Source: Chitinophaga pollutisoli (GTDB lineage Bacteria; Bacteroidota; Bacteroidia; Chitinophagales; Chitinophagaceae). From it: a stretch of DNA of 64,000 nucleotides. Position 1 is the first letter of the stretch, and each line of letters opens with the position of its first letter. The stretch is from NCBI RefSeq assembly GCF_038396755.1, contig NZ_CP149822.1, positions 3,596,001-3,660,000 of the forward strand, read 5' to 3'. Below are positions 17,154-25,779 of this stretch, one piece after another. The notes beneath the pieces are model-generated. The model searched no databases. It was not told the origin of the DNA and saw nothing but the letters and a program-made list of their open reading frames with translations. The translations under genes were made by a program, and so were the position numbers.

Positions 17154-18701
17154 TTACCGGTGATTCGTCTGGCGCAGCTTATCCTGTATTTTATACAGCG
17201 TTGCGTCCAGTTCCGTGCTGCATTCCCGCAGCATGGCCAGCAGCCTGTTGTTCAGCACGGGTTCATTCTTTTCCAGGTCAAACATCGACATGATGCCCAG
17301 GATCGACGCCACGGGTTTGCGGATTTCGTGTGAGTTGATCCGTGCGATCTCGTGGAGTGTATCGTTGTTCTCCTGCAGGCGTTGCATGAACATGAGCCGT
17401 TCGGTAATGTCGGTCTGGATGAGGATGTATTGCCGCAATTGCCCGTCGGGGCCCATAACAGGCGTTACCACAGACTTCACCCAATAGGGCGTTCCGTTCT
17501 TTTTGTAATTGCGTATTTCGAAGTCGAAAGCCGCGCCCCGCGCCATTTTATCATCGATCATGGCAATGGTGCCGGCGTCGGTTTCGGGGCCAGATAGCAG
17601 GTCTTTCACGAATTTACCCGCCGCATCTTCCTGCGTATATCCCGTCATGAAGCGAAAGCCTTCGTTCACGTAATCGATGCGGCCTGCCGCGTTGAGGATA
17701 ATCACGCTGTTGGCGGTATGGCTGGCTACGAGGCTTAACATTTCGAACTCCTGCTTTTGCCGCGTGCTTTCGTCCACATCCTGTATCACGCCCACCATGC
17801 GGATAGGATGACGTTGTTCGTTGAAGATGATATACCCGCGGTCGTATACGTATTTGTAGCGGCCGTCGGCGCAACGGAAGCGGTAGGATGCCTCCATGCG
17901 GTCTTTGCCCATGGTGCAGGCCAGGTCGAATATTTGCATGACGCGGGGGAGATCCTCCGGATGCACGCGCTCTTTCCACCATTCCGCATGATCGCCCACT
18001 TCATTTTCGCGGTAGCCGAAAAGCGAGACGGGGCCGTGGTTCCGGGCGATGCGGTTTTGTTTGATGTCGTAGTAATACACGTAATCCGGGGTCACCTGCG
18101 CGAGGAGGTCGTACCGCGAACTGATGTCTTTCGCTTCGATCATCTGCCGTACTTCCGCGTCGATATCCAATGCCATCACGATGCGCGCTTGTTTACCCCG
18201 GAAGAGCGTGGGGCGGGAGTGAAGCTCCACGTAAAACAATTCCCCGCTCTTGCGCCGGTGCTGCCAGATACCGCGGTAAGAAATCGTAGTGTCCGTACGT
18301 TTGACGTCGTCCATCATTTCGGGAATGGTATCAGGATCGCGGATGTCGCGCAGGGTCATGCTGAGAAATTCGGCGTCGCTGTAACCGTACTTCATCACTG
18401 CCGCTTCATTCACCGCCAGGAATCGTAAGCTTCCCCATTCATACACCCACATCGGCACCGGATGTTCGCTGAAGAACTGGCGGTAAGGCGCCTGTATTTC
18501 CTCGCGCGTGCGGAATACGATCCGCGCCGCGATAAATACCAGTATGCAAGCCAGGATGATAAAAATGATGAACAAAATGATATCCGCGTCGCTACCGGGA
18601 AACGAACCCGAAAGCCACACGCGGAGCGGCATGTAAAGAATTCCCCAGATAAGGCCCGCCGCCGCCAGAATGCCCGTAATCTTCAGGGCAGGTAAGCGCA
18701 T
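17154..18701 (-). CDS. Membrane PAS protein ending in a histidine phosphotransfer (DHp) domain
   Basis: The 515-residue protein has two membrane segments (about 8-28 and 42-65), three PAS domains (roughly 75-185, 195-310, 320-440) with PAC motifs such as RYKYVYDRGYIIFNEQ, and a C-terminal DHp with INSHEIRKPVASILGIMSMF. The chain stops after the second DHp helix; no ATP-binding HATPase_c domain follows. The stop is followed by the convergent gene, not by a broken kinase remainder. It can sense and dimerise but not phosphorylate itself. Confidence 0.85.
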   Translation of the reverse strand: MRLPALKITGILAAAGLIWGILYMPLRVWLSGSFPGSDADIILFIIFIILACILVFIAARIVFRTREEIQAPYRQFFSEHPVPMWVYEWGSLRFLAVNEAAVMKYGYSDAEFLSMTLRDIRDPDTIPEMMDDVKRTDTTISYRGIWQHRRKSGELFYVELHSRPTLFRGKQARIVMALDIDAEVRQMIEAKDISSRYDLLAQVTPDYVYYYDIKQNRIARNHGPVSLFGYRENEVGDHAEWWKERVHPEDLPRVMQIFDLACTMGKDRMEASYRFRCADGRYKYVYDRGYIIFNEQRHPIRMVGVIQDVDESTRQKQEFEMLSLVASHTANSVIILNAAGRIDYVNEGFRFMTGYTQEDAAGKFVKDLLSGPETDAGTIAMIDDKMARGAAFDFEIRNYKKNGTPYWVKSVVTPVMGPDGQLRQYILIQTDITERLMFMQRLQENNDTLHEIARINSHEIRKPVASILGIMSMFDLEKNEPVLNNRLLAMLRECSTELDATLYKIQDKLRQTNHR

Positions 18702-18785
18702 CACTTGAATTTAAAAAACAAGGTAACCTTTTTGCCGTTATCGGCCAATTCTAGTGTAAGCGGCGATGCCGCGCAAACTTGTTTG

Positions 18786-19841
18786 TCACCACTCCAGGGT
18801 AACATCATCGCTTTGCGCGTATCCGGTACAGGTAAGCACCATGCCTTTGGCAAGTTCTTTTTCAGTCAGCACTTCGTTCACCGACATCCAGACCTTGCCG
18901 CCTGTACACGTAGCGATGCAGGATCCGCATACGCCACCTTTGCAGCTATATGGCAGCGCCACCTGCAGGCGGAGCGCGGCGTGAAGGATGGTTTCGTTGC
19001 CGGGTACTTCCAGCGTTTGCAATCCCCCTTCGTGGCGCAGGTGAACGCGTTTGATGGTGGTATCCTCGGGCACGGCGGTCCGCGCGATCTTCGCGTCGGT
19101 GTTCACAACGAAGTTTTCTTTATGCAGCTGCTCGGGCCGGAAGCCCATGAAAGTTAGCGTGAATTGGGCCATGCGCATATATTCCACCGGCCCGCAGATA
19201 TAGAAGAGCGCTTTATCCCGGTGGTGCCGCAGGTGCCTGGGGGCCATGGCTTCCAGTACGATGTTGTTCATCCGGCGTATGCCCGGCGCGGCGTCTAACG
19301 GGTCGCTGAAGATCCATACCACCGTGAGCCGATCGGGAAATAATGTTTCCAACGCCTGTATCCGGCTGCGGAATATGGCGTTCTCCTCATTGCGGTTGCT
19401 GTAGATCAGCGTAACATGGGAAGCCAGGTCTTCGTACAGGGCTTGTTGCAACAGCGAAAACAAAGGCGTGATGCCACTGCCCGCACCGAGTAAAACGATG
19501 TCGCGCTGCGTCTGCGGATCGCTGTCGAGCACGAAGCGGCCGGAGGGGAGCAGGGAAGTAACGATATCGCCCACCTGCCAATGCCGGATAATATGCCTGG
19601 AAATGGCGCCATTGGCCACGCGTTTGACGGTAACTGCCAGGTGGTCGTCAATTCCCGGGGTGGTGCAAAGGGAATAAGAGCGCCGGTATTCGGTGCCGTG
19701 GAGATCGATCAGGAAGGTGAGAAACTGTCCGGCCTGGTACTTCACGGTTTTCCCGTCGGCGCTTTCGAACCGGTAAGTCCACACGTCGGGTGTTTCTCGG
19801 GTGATTTGCGTAATGCGTAGTGATATGTAGAGGTCGCGCAT
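18786..19841 (-). CDS. Ferredoxin-reductase-type flavoprotein with a C-terminal 2Fe-2S domain
   Basis: The 351 residues contain an FAD domain (RRSYSLCT), an NAD(P)-binding domain (GAGSGITPLFSLL, ICGPVEYM) and a plant-type 2Fe-2S domain with Cys 300, 305, 308 and 338 (CKGGVCGSC ... VLTC). This is the order seen in PaaE-like reductases that feed electrons to oxygenases. No oxygenase is adjacent. The gene starts 54 bp after dxs on the same strand, so it may be co-transcribed with it; the Fe-S enzymes IspG and IspH downstream of Dxs need electrons, but such a role is speculation. Confidence 0.88.
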   Translation of the reverse strand: MRDLYISLRITQITRETPDVWTYRFESADGKTVKYQAGQFLTFLIDLHGTEYRRSYSLCTTPGIDDHLAVTVKRVANGAISRHIIRHWQVGDIVTSLLPSGRFVLDSDPQTQRDIVLLGAGSGITPLFSLLQQALYEDLASHVTLIYSNRNEENAIFRSRIQALETLFPDRLTVVWIFSDPLDAAPGIRRMNNIVLEAMAPRHLRHHRDKALFYICGPVEYMRMAQFTLTFMGFRPEQLHKENFVVNTDAKIARTAVPEDTTIKRVHLRHEGGLQTLEVPGNETILHAALRLQVALPYSCKGGVCGSCIATCTGGKVWMSVNEVLTEKELAKGMVLTCTGYAQSDDVTLEW

Positions 19842-19895
19842 GGTGAATGCGGCGCCGGGTGCCCGGGAGGCTCCGGGCGCCGGGAACGTCTTTTA

Positions 19896-21824
19896 TCAGC
19901 TGGTTTGAACAGTAATTTTGCTTTCGAGCATGGCGCGCACGGCCGAAGCGATGGCGGCGGCATCGTATCCGCACTCGCGTTGCAGCTCGGCGGGTTTGCC
20001 ATGCTCCACGAGGCGGTCGGGGATACCGAGGCGTTTCACGTCGGCCTTGTAATCGTGGTCGGCCATGAATTCGAGCACTGCACTGCCGAAGCCGCCTTGC
20101 AGCGAACCGTCTTCCACCGTGATCACACGGTCGAAGCGCTGGAAGATCTCATGCAGCATTTCGGTGTCGAGCGGTTTTACAAAGCGCATGTCGTAATGCG
20201 CGGGCTGGAGGCCGTCGGTCATCAGTTCTTTCATGGCCTCGGTAACATAGTTGCCGGGGTGGCCGAGGGAAAGAATGGCGACGTCGCGGCCATCCTGTAT
20301 TTTTCTGCCGGTGCCGATATTAATTTGGGAGAAGGGCCGCTTCCAGTCGGGCAACACGCCTTCGCCACGTGGGTAACGGATCACGAAGGGGTTGGTGGTG
20401 GATGGCAGCTGCGCGGTATACATGAGGTTGCGCAGCTCTTCTTCGTTCATGGGCGCACTCACGATCAGGTTCGGGATGCAGCGCATGTAGGAAATATCGT
20501 ACGCGCCGTGGTGCGTGGCGCCGTCTTCCCCGACGAGCCCCGCGCGGTCGAGACAAAATACCACGGGCAGGTTCTGGATGGCCACGTCGTGGATCACCTG
20601 GTCGTACGCCCGTTGCATAAATGAAGAGTAAATGTTGCAATACACCTTCATGCCCTGGGTCGCCAGGCCAGCCGACAGGGTAACGGCGTGCTGTTCGCAG
20701 ATGCCTACGTCGATCGCGCGGCCGGGCATTTGCTCCATCATCCATTTCAGGGACGAACCGGAAGGCATCGCGGGCGTGATGCCCATGATGCGGTTGTTCT
20801 GTTCCGCCAGTTCAATGATGGTATGGCCGAACACGTCCTGGTACTTGGGCGGTTGCGGCTTTTCAATGGCTTTCTTGAAGATTTCGCCGGTGATTTTGTC
20901 GAACAGTCCGGGTGCGTGCCACTTGGTCTGGTCTTTTTCAGCGAGCGCGTATCCTTTGCCTTTCACGGTGCGCACATGCAGCAGCTTGGGGCCGGGGATG
21001 TTGCGCAGGTCGTGCAGGGTATCTACGAGTTTGGTGATGTTGTGCCCGTCGATCGGTCCGAAATACCGGAGGTTCAGGCTTTCGAAGAGGTTGCTGGATT
21101 TGGTCACCATCCCTTTGACGCTGGCTTCGAGCTTGGAGGCCATGTCACGGGTAAATTTCTTGCCGATGGGCATCTTCCCGAGCAGGTTCCATACATCATC
21201 GCGGAGCTTGTTGTAGGTATGGGAAGTGGTGATATCCGTCAGGTATTCTTTCAGCGCGCCCACGTTCGGATCGATGGACATGCAGTTGTCGTTAAGGATA
21301 ATGAGCACGTTGGCGTTGGAAACGCCAGCATGGTTGAGGGCTTCGAAGGCCATCCCGGCGGTCATGGCGCCGTCGCCGATCACGGCGATGTGCTGACGGT
21401 CGTGTTCTCCTTTATTGGCGGAAGCGATGGCCATGCCGAGGGCGGCGCCGATGGAAGTGGAGGAGTGTCCCACGCCGAAGGTGTCGTACTCGCTTTCTCC
21501 GCGGTTCGGGAACCCGGCGATCCCTTTGTATTTGCGGTTGGTATGGAAAACGCTTTTGCGGCCGGTGAGGATCTTATGGCCGTAAGCCTGGTGGCCAACG
21601 TCCCACACGAGCTGGTCGTATGGCGTATTGTAAGCATAATGCAGGGCAACGGTCAGTTCCACCACGCCAAGGCTGGCGCCGAAGTGGCCGCCGTGGACGC
21701 TCACAACGTCAATGATGAACTGGCGCAACTCGTCGCACACCTGGTGCAGCTGCTCCTTGCTCAGTTTCCGCAGATCGGAAGGGTATTCGATCTGGCTTAA
21801 TAATTGACCTGCCGTAATTTCCAT
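19896..21824 (-). CDS. dxs: 1-Deoxy-D-xylulose-5-phosphate synthase
   Basis: The 642-residue protein is of normal length. It joins pyruvate and glyceraldehyde 3-phosphate in the first step of the MEP isoprenoid pathway. Visible motifs are VHGGHFGASLGVVELTVALH, the thiamine-diphosphate motif GDGAMTAGMAFEALNHAG, RYFGPIDGHN, and the C-terminal transketolase-like domains with DRAGLVGEDGATHHG. The start is an ATG with a 5' region shared divergently with the LytS gene. Confidence 0.97.
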   Translation of the reverse strand: MEITAGQLLSQIEYPSDLRKLSKEQLHQVCDELRQFIIDVVSVHGGHFGASLGVVELTVALHYAYNTPYDQLVWDVGHQAYGHKILTGRKSVFHTNRKYKGIAGFPNRGESEYDTFGVGHSSTSIGAALGMAIASANKGEHDRQHIAVIGDGAMTAGMAFEALNHAGVSNANVLIILNDNCMSIDPNVGALKEYLTDITTSHTYNKLRDDVWNLLGKMPIGKKFTRDMASKLEASVKGMVTKSSNLFESLNLRYFGPIDGHNITKLVDTLHDLRNIPGPKLLHVRTVKGKGYALAEKDQTKWHAPGLFDKITGEIFKKAIEKPQPPKYQDVFGHTIIELAEQNNRIMGITPAMPSGSSLKWMMEQMPGRAIDVGICEQHAVTLSAGLATQGMKVYCNIYSSFMQRAYDQVIHDVAIQNLPVVFCLDRAGLVGEDGATHHGAYDISYMRCIPNLIVSAPMNEEELRNLMYTAQLPSTTNPFVIRYPRGEGVLPDWKRPFSQINIGTGRKIQDGRDVAILSLGHPGNYVTEAMKELMTDGLQPAHYDMRFVKPLDTEMLHEIFQRFDRVITVEDGSLQGGFGSAVLEFMADHDYKADVKRLGIPDRLVEHGKPAELQRECGYDAAAIASAVRAMLESKITVQTS

Positions 21825-22140
21825 ATCACCTTTTGGGTTTAATGCTCAAAAATACATGTTCTGCTGCATAAATTGGCCCAATCCGGTGCAAATTTGCGCC
21901 GGAAGGCCCTTTTTCCTTGTGGGAGAGGGCAAGCGTGTAAGCGGGGTGTCATAAGAGTAATGTATTGATAATCATCATTAAGTATGAATATTTATCATGT
22001 TTGAAATAACGGGTATTCCCGCAGGGTCCCATTTAACCGCTTTAACGGCCATTGGTAATAATTGCGTTCCACTGCGCGTTACGGCTTGGTATTTTTGGAT
22101 GAAGCAGGTTTTCTCGCGGGACTTTGCTAACTTTTACTGA
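21825..22140. promoter_or_regulatory. Divergent promoter region between dxs and the LytS-type kinase
   Basis: No gene is visible in these 316 bp. A TAnnTTTG-like box, TATTTTTG (22090-22097), points to the kinase gene 43 bp downstream. An AT-rich segment near 21965-21985 (GATAATCATCATTAAG) faintly resembles a Fur box but is not palindromic enough to call. Confidence 0.45.
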
Positions 22141-23175
22141 ATGTTTAAACGCTTGTCAAAATATTGGTGGTGCCAGATACTTGGGTGGGGAGCGTGTTCC
22201 TTTCTGTACTTCTTCTACGGATTTTTCTTCGTTAAGCTGGACTGGTGGATGTTCCCCTACCTCCTGGCAACGGCCGGGCTGGGGATTCTCATCACACATG
22301 CTTTCCGTGCGGTTATCGTCAAATACAAATGGATCGAGAAGCCGTTCGAGAGCGTAGCCATTTACTTTTTTTTCGGGATTGCGGTTTGCGCCACGATCGA
22401 TTCCTTCATCCTCAACTGCATCTGGTATGCGTTGAATGTGGGGCATTGGGACGAGGCCTTCCGCAGCAACTGGTTGCAGACGTTCCTGCAGCATTCCGTG
22501 TTTATATCCCTCTGGGCGGTGATTTACTTCCTCTGGCACTACGTGGAGGAAAGCCGGAATTCGCAACTGGGGCAGCTGAAGCTGGAAGCCACAGTGCGTA
22601 CGCTCGAACTGAAGACGATCAAGAGCCAACTCAATCCGCACTTCATTTTCAATGCGTTGAACAGCATCCGCGCCCTGGTGGACGAAAATCCGCGGCGCGC
22701 GCGGACGGCTATCACGGAGCTGAGCAATATTCTCCGGAACTCCATGCAGGCCGACAAGGCGGAAACCGTGAGCCTGGAAAACGAACTGAGCATTGTAAAA
22801 GATTATCTTGCATTGGAAAATATCCGGTTCGAGGAGCGGTTGAAGGTGCAGTATGATATTGACCCGGAGACCCTTGAGCTCCCGGTGCCCCCGCTGATGC
22901 TGCAAACCCTCGTGGAAAACGCCATCAAGCATGGCATCTCCCGGGAAGTGAACGGCGGGCTGATCCTCATCGGATCGCATGTCCACGACATGTGCCACGA
23001 GATCACCATCCGCAACACCGGTAAATTCATCGAAAACCAGCAGAACGGCGGCGGATTCGGCCTCGCATCCACCCGCCAGCGGCTGGGGATACTCTTCGGC
23101 AAAAGAGCATCTTTCGACATTAAAAACATCGACCACGCAACGGTGGAAGCCAAAGTGCTCATGCCGTTATTATAA
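22141..23175 (+). CDS. LytS/YehU-type sensor histidine kinase
   Basis: The 344-residue protein has four membrane segments in residues 12-145 and a cytoplasmic kinase part with QLNPHFIFNALNSIRALVDE (His_kinase domain) and an ATPase region (TLVENAIKHGI, GFGLASTRQRL). Kinases of this family pair with LytTR regulators, and one follows 23 bp downstream. The signal sensed is not known. Confidence 0.92.
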   Translation: MFKRLSKYWWCQILGWGACSFLYFFYGFFFVKLDWWMFPYLLATAGLGILITHAFRAVIVKYKWIEKPFESVAIYFFFGIAVCATIDSFILNCIWYALNVGHWDEAFRSNWLQTFLQHSVFISLWAVIYFLWHYVEESRNSQLGQLKLEATVRTLELKTIKSQLNPHFIFNALNSIRALVDENPRRARTAITELSNILRNSMQADKAETVSLENELSIVKDYLALENIRFEERLKVQYDIDPETLELPVPPLMLQTLVENAIKHGISREVNGGLILIGSHVHDMCHEITIRNTGKFIENQQNGGGFGLASTRQRLGILFGKRASFDIKNIDHATVEAKVLMPLL

Positions 23176-23198
23176 AATCGTCAACCAATTTTGACAGT

Positions 23199-23927
23199 AT
23201 GAAAAAAGCTTTGATCATAGACGACGAACGACTGGCCAGAAGCGAGCTCAAGAAGCTGCTGGCGGACCATCCCGAGATCGTGGTGGTGGGTGAAGCGGTG
23301 AATGCGAAAGACGGGATGGAAAAGATCGAGTCGCTCCGGCCCGATCTCCTCTTCCTCGACATCCAGATGCCGGATAAGACCGGCTTTGATCTATTGGCCG
23401 AACTGGAAAGGACGCCGCAGGTGATTTTTACCACCGCGTACGACGAATACGCCCTCAAGGCTTTCGAGTACAACGCGCTGGATTACCTCCTCAAGCCCAT
23501 CGAGCCGAAACGGCTGGCAGACGCTATCCATAAGCTCCACCAGGCCGACGAGAAGGAGCGCATCGCCGCCGCAACCGGGATCCGCAACATCCTCGGGGAA
23601 AGCGACCAGGTGTTCGTGAAAGACGGCGACCGCTGCTGGTTCGTCAAACTGCAGGAAATCCGCCTGTTCGAAAGCGTGGGTAACTATGCCCGCGTCTATT
23701 TCGAAACCAATAAACCTTTGATCCTAAAATCGCTGAATGCTCTTGAAGAGCGCCTCGACGAGCGGGTGTTTTTCCGTGCCAACCGGAAGCACATCGTCAA
23801 CCTCCGTATGATCGAGCGGATCGATACTTACTTCAACGGGGGGCTGCTCCTGGAGATGCGCGGAGGGGAGAAGATCGAAGTAAGCCGCAGGCAGGCGGTG
23901 AAATTCAAGGAAATGATGAGCCTGTAG
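23199..23927 (+). CDS. LytTR-family response regulator
   Basis: The 242 residues comprise a receiver domain with phospho-acceptor Asp in LLFLDIQMPDKTGFD, followed by a LytTR DNA-binding domain (residues about 135-240; FFRANRKHIVNLRMIERID). It forms a two-component pair with the preceding kinase and ends at a strong terminator. Confidence 0.93.
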   Translation: MKKALIIDDERLARSELKKLLADHPEIVVVGEAVNAKDGMEKIESLRPDLLFLDIQMPDKTGFDLLAELERTPQVIFTTAYDEYALKAFEYNALDYLLKPIEPKRLADAIHKLHQADEKERIAAATGIRNILGESDQVFVKDGDRCWFVKLQEIRLFESVGNYARVYFETNKPLILKSLNALEERLDERVFFRANRKHIVNLRMIERIDTYFNGGLLLEMRGGEKIEVSRRQAVKFKEMMSL

Positions 23928-23951
23928 GGCTGCATGAAATTTGGAAGTGCC

Positions 23952-23986
23952 GGGCGGCGGGGAATTTTTTCCTGCCGCCCTTTTTT
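23952..23986 (+). terminator. Terminator of the LytS/LytTR operon
   Basis: GGGCGGCGGG pairs with CCTGCCGCCC (one G-U pair), followed by T6. Confidence 0.9.
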
Positions 23987-24744
23987 GTGATGTTACGGCG
24001 CTTAACGGGTGAGAAAATGTGAAAATTGTATTACGTGTATCCCGTTTGTGGCCACATTACTGCATACTTAAGGAAGGGGTATTCCGGGCTTACAGTATAG
24101 TTAATGTAGGGTAACTCCGTATAAACAGTATATCAGGAAGGGGCAATCTCAATACAGTAGGGACCTGGCAGGTATTTAGTATATATGGGATATACATACG
24201 GTTGCCTTGTTTATAGGACGGGTAGGCTATTGTCTGGTATTATTTTGTAAAAATGAGGAAGAGGTTGATTCCGGAACGGGATTTGCGAGATAGGGAGACG
24301 CGACCGGCGGCCCGGGAATAATTAAGGGCTGCCTTGGAGAAAGCAGCCCGTTATTTAAATTATGCTTATGAAAAAAGGCCTTACGGCCGAAAAAACCATA
24401 GTCGTGCGGATACCCGTGCGAAACCCATACCTCGACCGGGACAGTTAACGTTAAGCGTACTGTAGTAAATAAATTCTCTGGATATGCTTGTGATATGTTC
24501 TATCTACAAACCGTTCGGATGAAAAGCCGCTGGCCAGGCGATTACAAAAAATTCACACTCACGTCTGCTAGCGCCTCAATTCAGGGCCTTTGAATTACGC
24601 TGTTTAATGGTCTGGTTGGTTTCGGGGTGCAAGATATTAAACCTCCGCAAGTTTTCATACAAATCTTGCGGGGATCAATAAAAAATTTGATAGAGGGATA
24701 ATTTTAGTGGCTGAAGTGAAGGGGGGCCTGATAAGCCGGAAGGT
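23987..24744. other. Gene-free 0.76 kb with hairpins and one tiny open frame
   Basis: I find no convincing gene. ACAGTATA occurs twice (around 24092 and 24128). GGGCTGC (24326-24332) pairs with GCAGCCC (24343-24349). Just after it, an open frame starting ATGCTTATGAAAAAAGGC near 24362 encodes about 28 mostly charged residues ending before TAA. It has no recognisable family and could be chance. I looked for RNase P, tmRNA and 6S RNA landmarks and saw none. Confidence 0.4.
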
Positions 24745-25506
24745 TTAACGGGCGGCGTTTACGGGGGCGCTGTGTACGGCGTCGGCGATTTCCCGGATCA
24801 GGGAAGCATCTTTTTCGATGGCGTTTCCGACCACGATGATATCGGCGCCTGCTTTGCAATTCAAATATGCTTTTTCGGCGGTACGGATACCTCCGCCAAC
24901 GATTACCGGCACTTCCACCTGGCTGGATACGCGCTGGATCATGCTTTCGGTGATGGGTTTGCGGGCGCCGCTGCCGGCGTCCATATAAATCACTTTCATG
25001 CCCAGCATGTCTCCCGCCATCGCGGTGCACATGGCAATATCGTCTTTATCTGCGGGGATGGGGGTGGCGTTGCTGATGTACGACACCGTGGTGGGGGCGC
25101 CGCCATCGATCACCATATAGCCGGTGGAAATTACTTCCAGCCCGCTCTTCTTCACAGCGGCGGCGGAAACCACATGCTGCCCGATGAGCAGTTCCGGGTT
25201 GCGGCCAGAAATCATGGAAAGGTAAAGCAAGGCATCCGCGTAACGCGAAACCTGGGAAGGGCTCCCCGGGAACAGAATCACCGGAATATCGCAACTCGCC
25301 TTGATCTGTTGCACTACATCATCCAAATGATCGGTAATAACAAGACTACCGCCCAGGAAGATATAATCCACCTTCGATTCCGTGCATTTGCCGGCCAGAT
25401 CTGCAATCCCGTCAGGCGTTACCTTGTCCGGATCTATCAGAACTGCGAATGATTTTGTACCCTTTGCCTTTCTCTCGATAAAGGAATTGTATATTTTTCT
25501 GTACAT
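24745..25506 (-). CDS. Geranylgeranylglyceryl phosphate synthase-family protein (PcrB/GGGPS)
   Basis: The 253-residue TIM-barrel protein shows AVLIDPDKV near the N terminus, DYIFLGGSL, IPVILFPGSPSQVS, YMDAGSGA and the phosphate-binding VPVIVGGGIRT. Such enzymes attach a polyprenyl chain to glycerol 1-phosphate. They make ether lipids in archaea and are also found in Bacteroidota, where the product's role is less clear. I start at the ATG at 25506 (MYRKIYNSFIERK); upstream codons are in a low-complexity region. It stands alone on the minus strand. Confidence 0.88.
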   Translation of the reverse strand: MYRKIYNSFIERKAKGTKSFAVLIDPDKVTPDGIADLAGKCTESKVDYIFLGGSLVITDHLDDVVQQIKASCDIPVILFPGSPSQVSRYADALLYLSMISGRNPELLIGQHVVSAAAVKKSGLEVISTGYMVIDGGAPTTVSYISNATPIPADKDDIAMCTAMAGDMLGMKVIYMDAGSGARKPITESMIQRVSSQVEVPVIVGGGIRTAEKAYLNCKAGADIIVVGNAIEKDASLIREIADAVHSAPVNAAR

Positions 25507-25779
25507 TAATAATGCATTGTTCCGGTTGTCGCAAATGTATACAATTTTTCGTAATAAGGACAGCGGCAAATAAATATGCATGGTATTGATTTTGCAATTG
25601 AATCCCTCCCCAACCACTCATATTATCAACACCCATACGGCCGTTATTGTTAATGGAGGCTTTTCCACAAGCTGTGCAAAACAAAACTCGTTTGTGTATC
25701 CATTGTAAGGTAACTTAGTTATCCCACACACAGAGTCGAAAAACCAGATTTGTTTAATCCTGTTAAAATTTTCTAGGGC

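Noticed and set aside
21960..21990. Fur box between dxs and the LytS gene
   Set aside because: GATAATCATCATTAAG matches only partly and is not palindromic; neither neighbour is an iron gene.
23987..24744. tmRNA, RNase P RNA or 6S RNA
   Set aside because: I looked for the tag frame, the conserved P4 motifs and the closing stem and found none.
25618..25779. Cobalamin riboswitch before nrdJ
   Set aside because: No B12 box or matching stems are present; the only such riboswitch is before metE.
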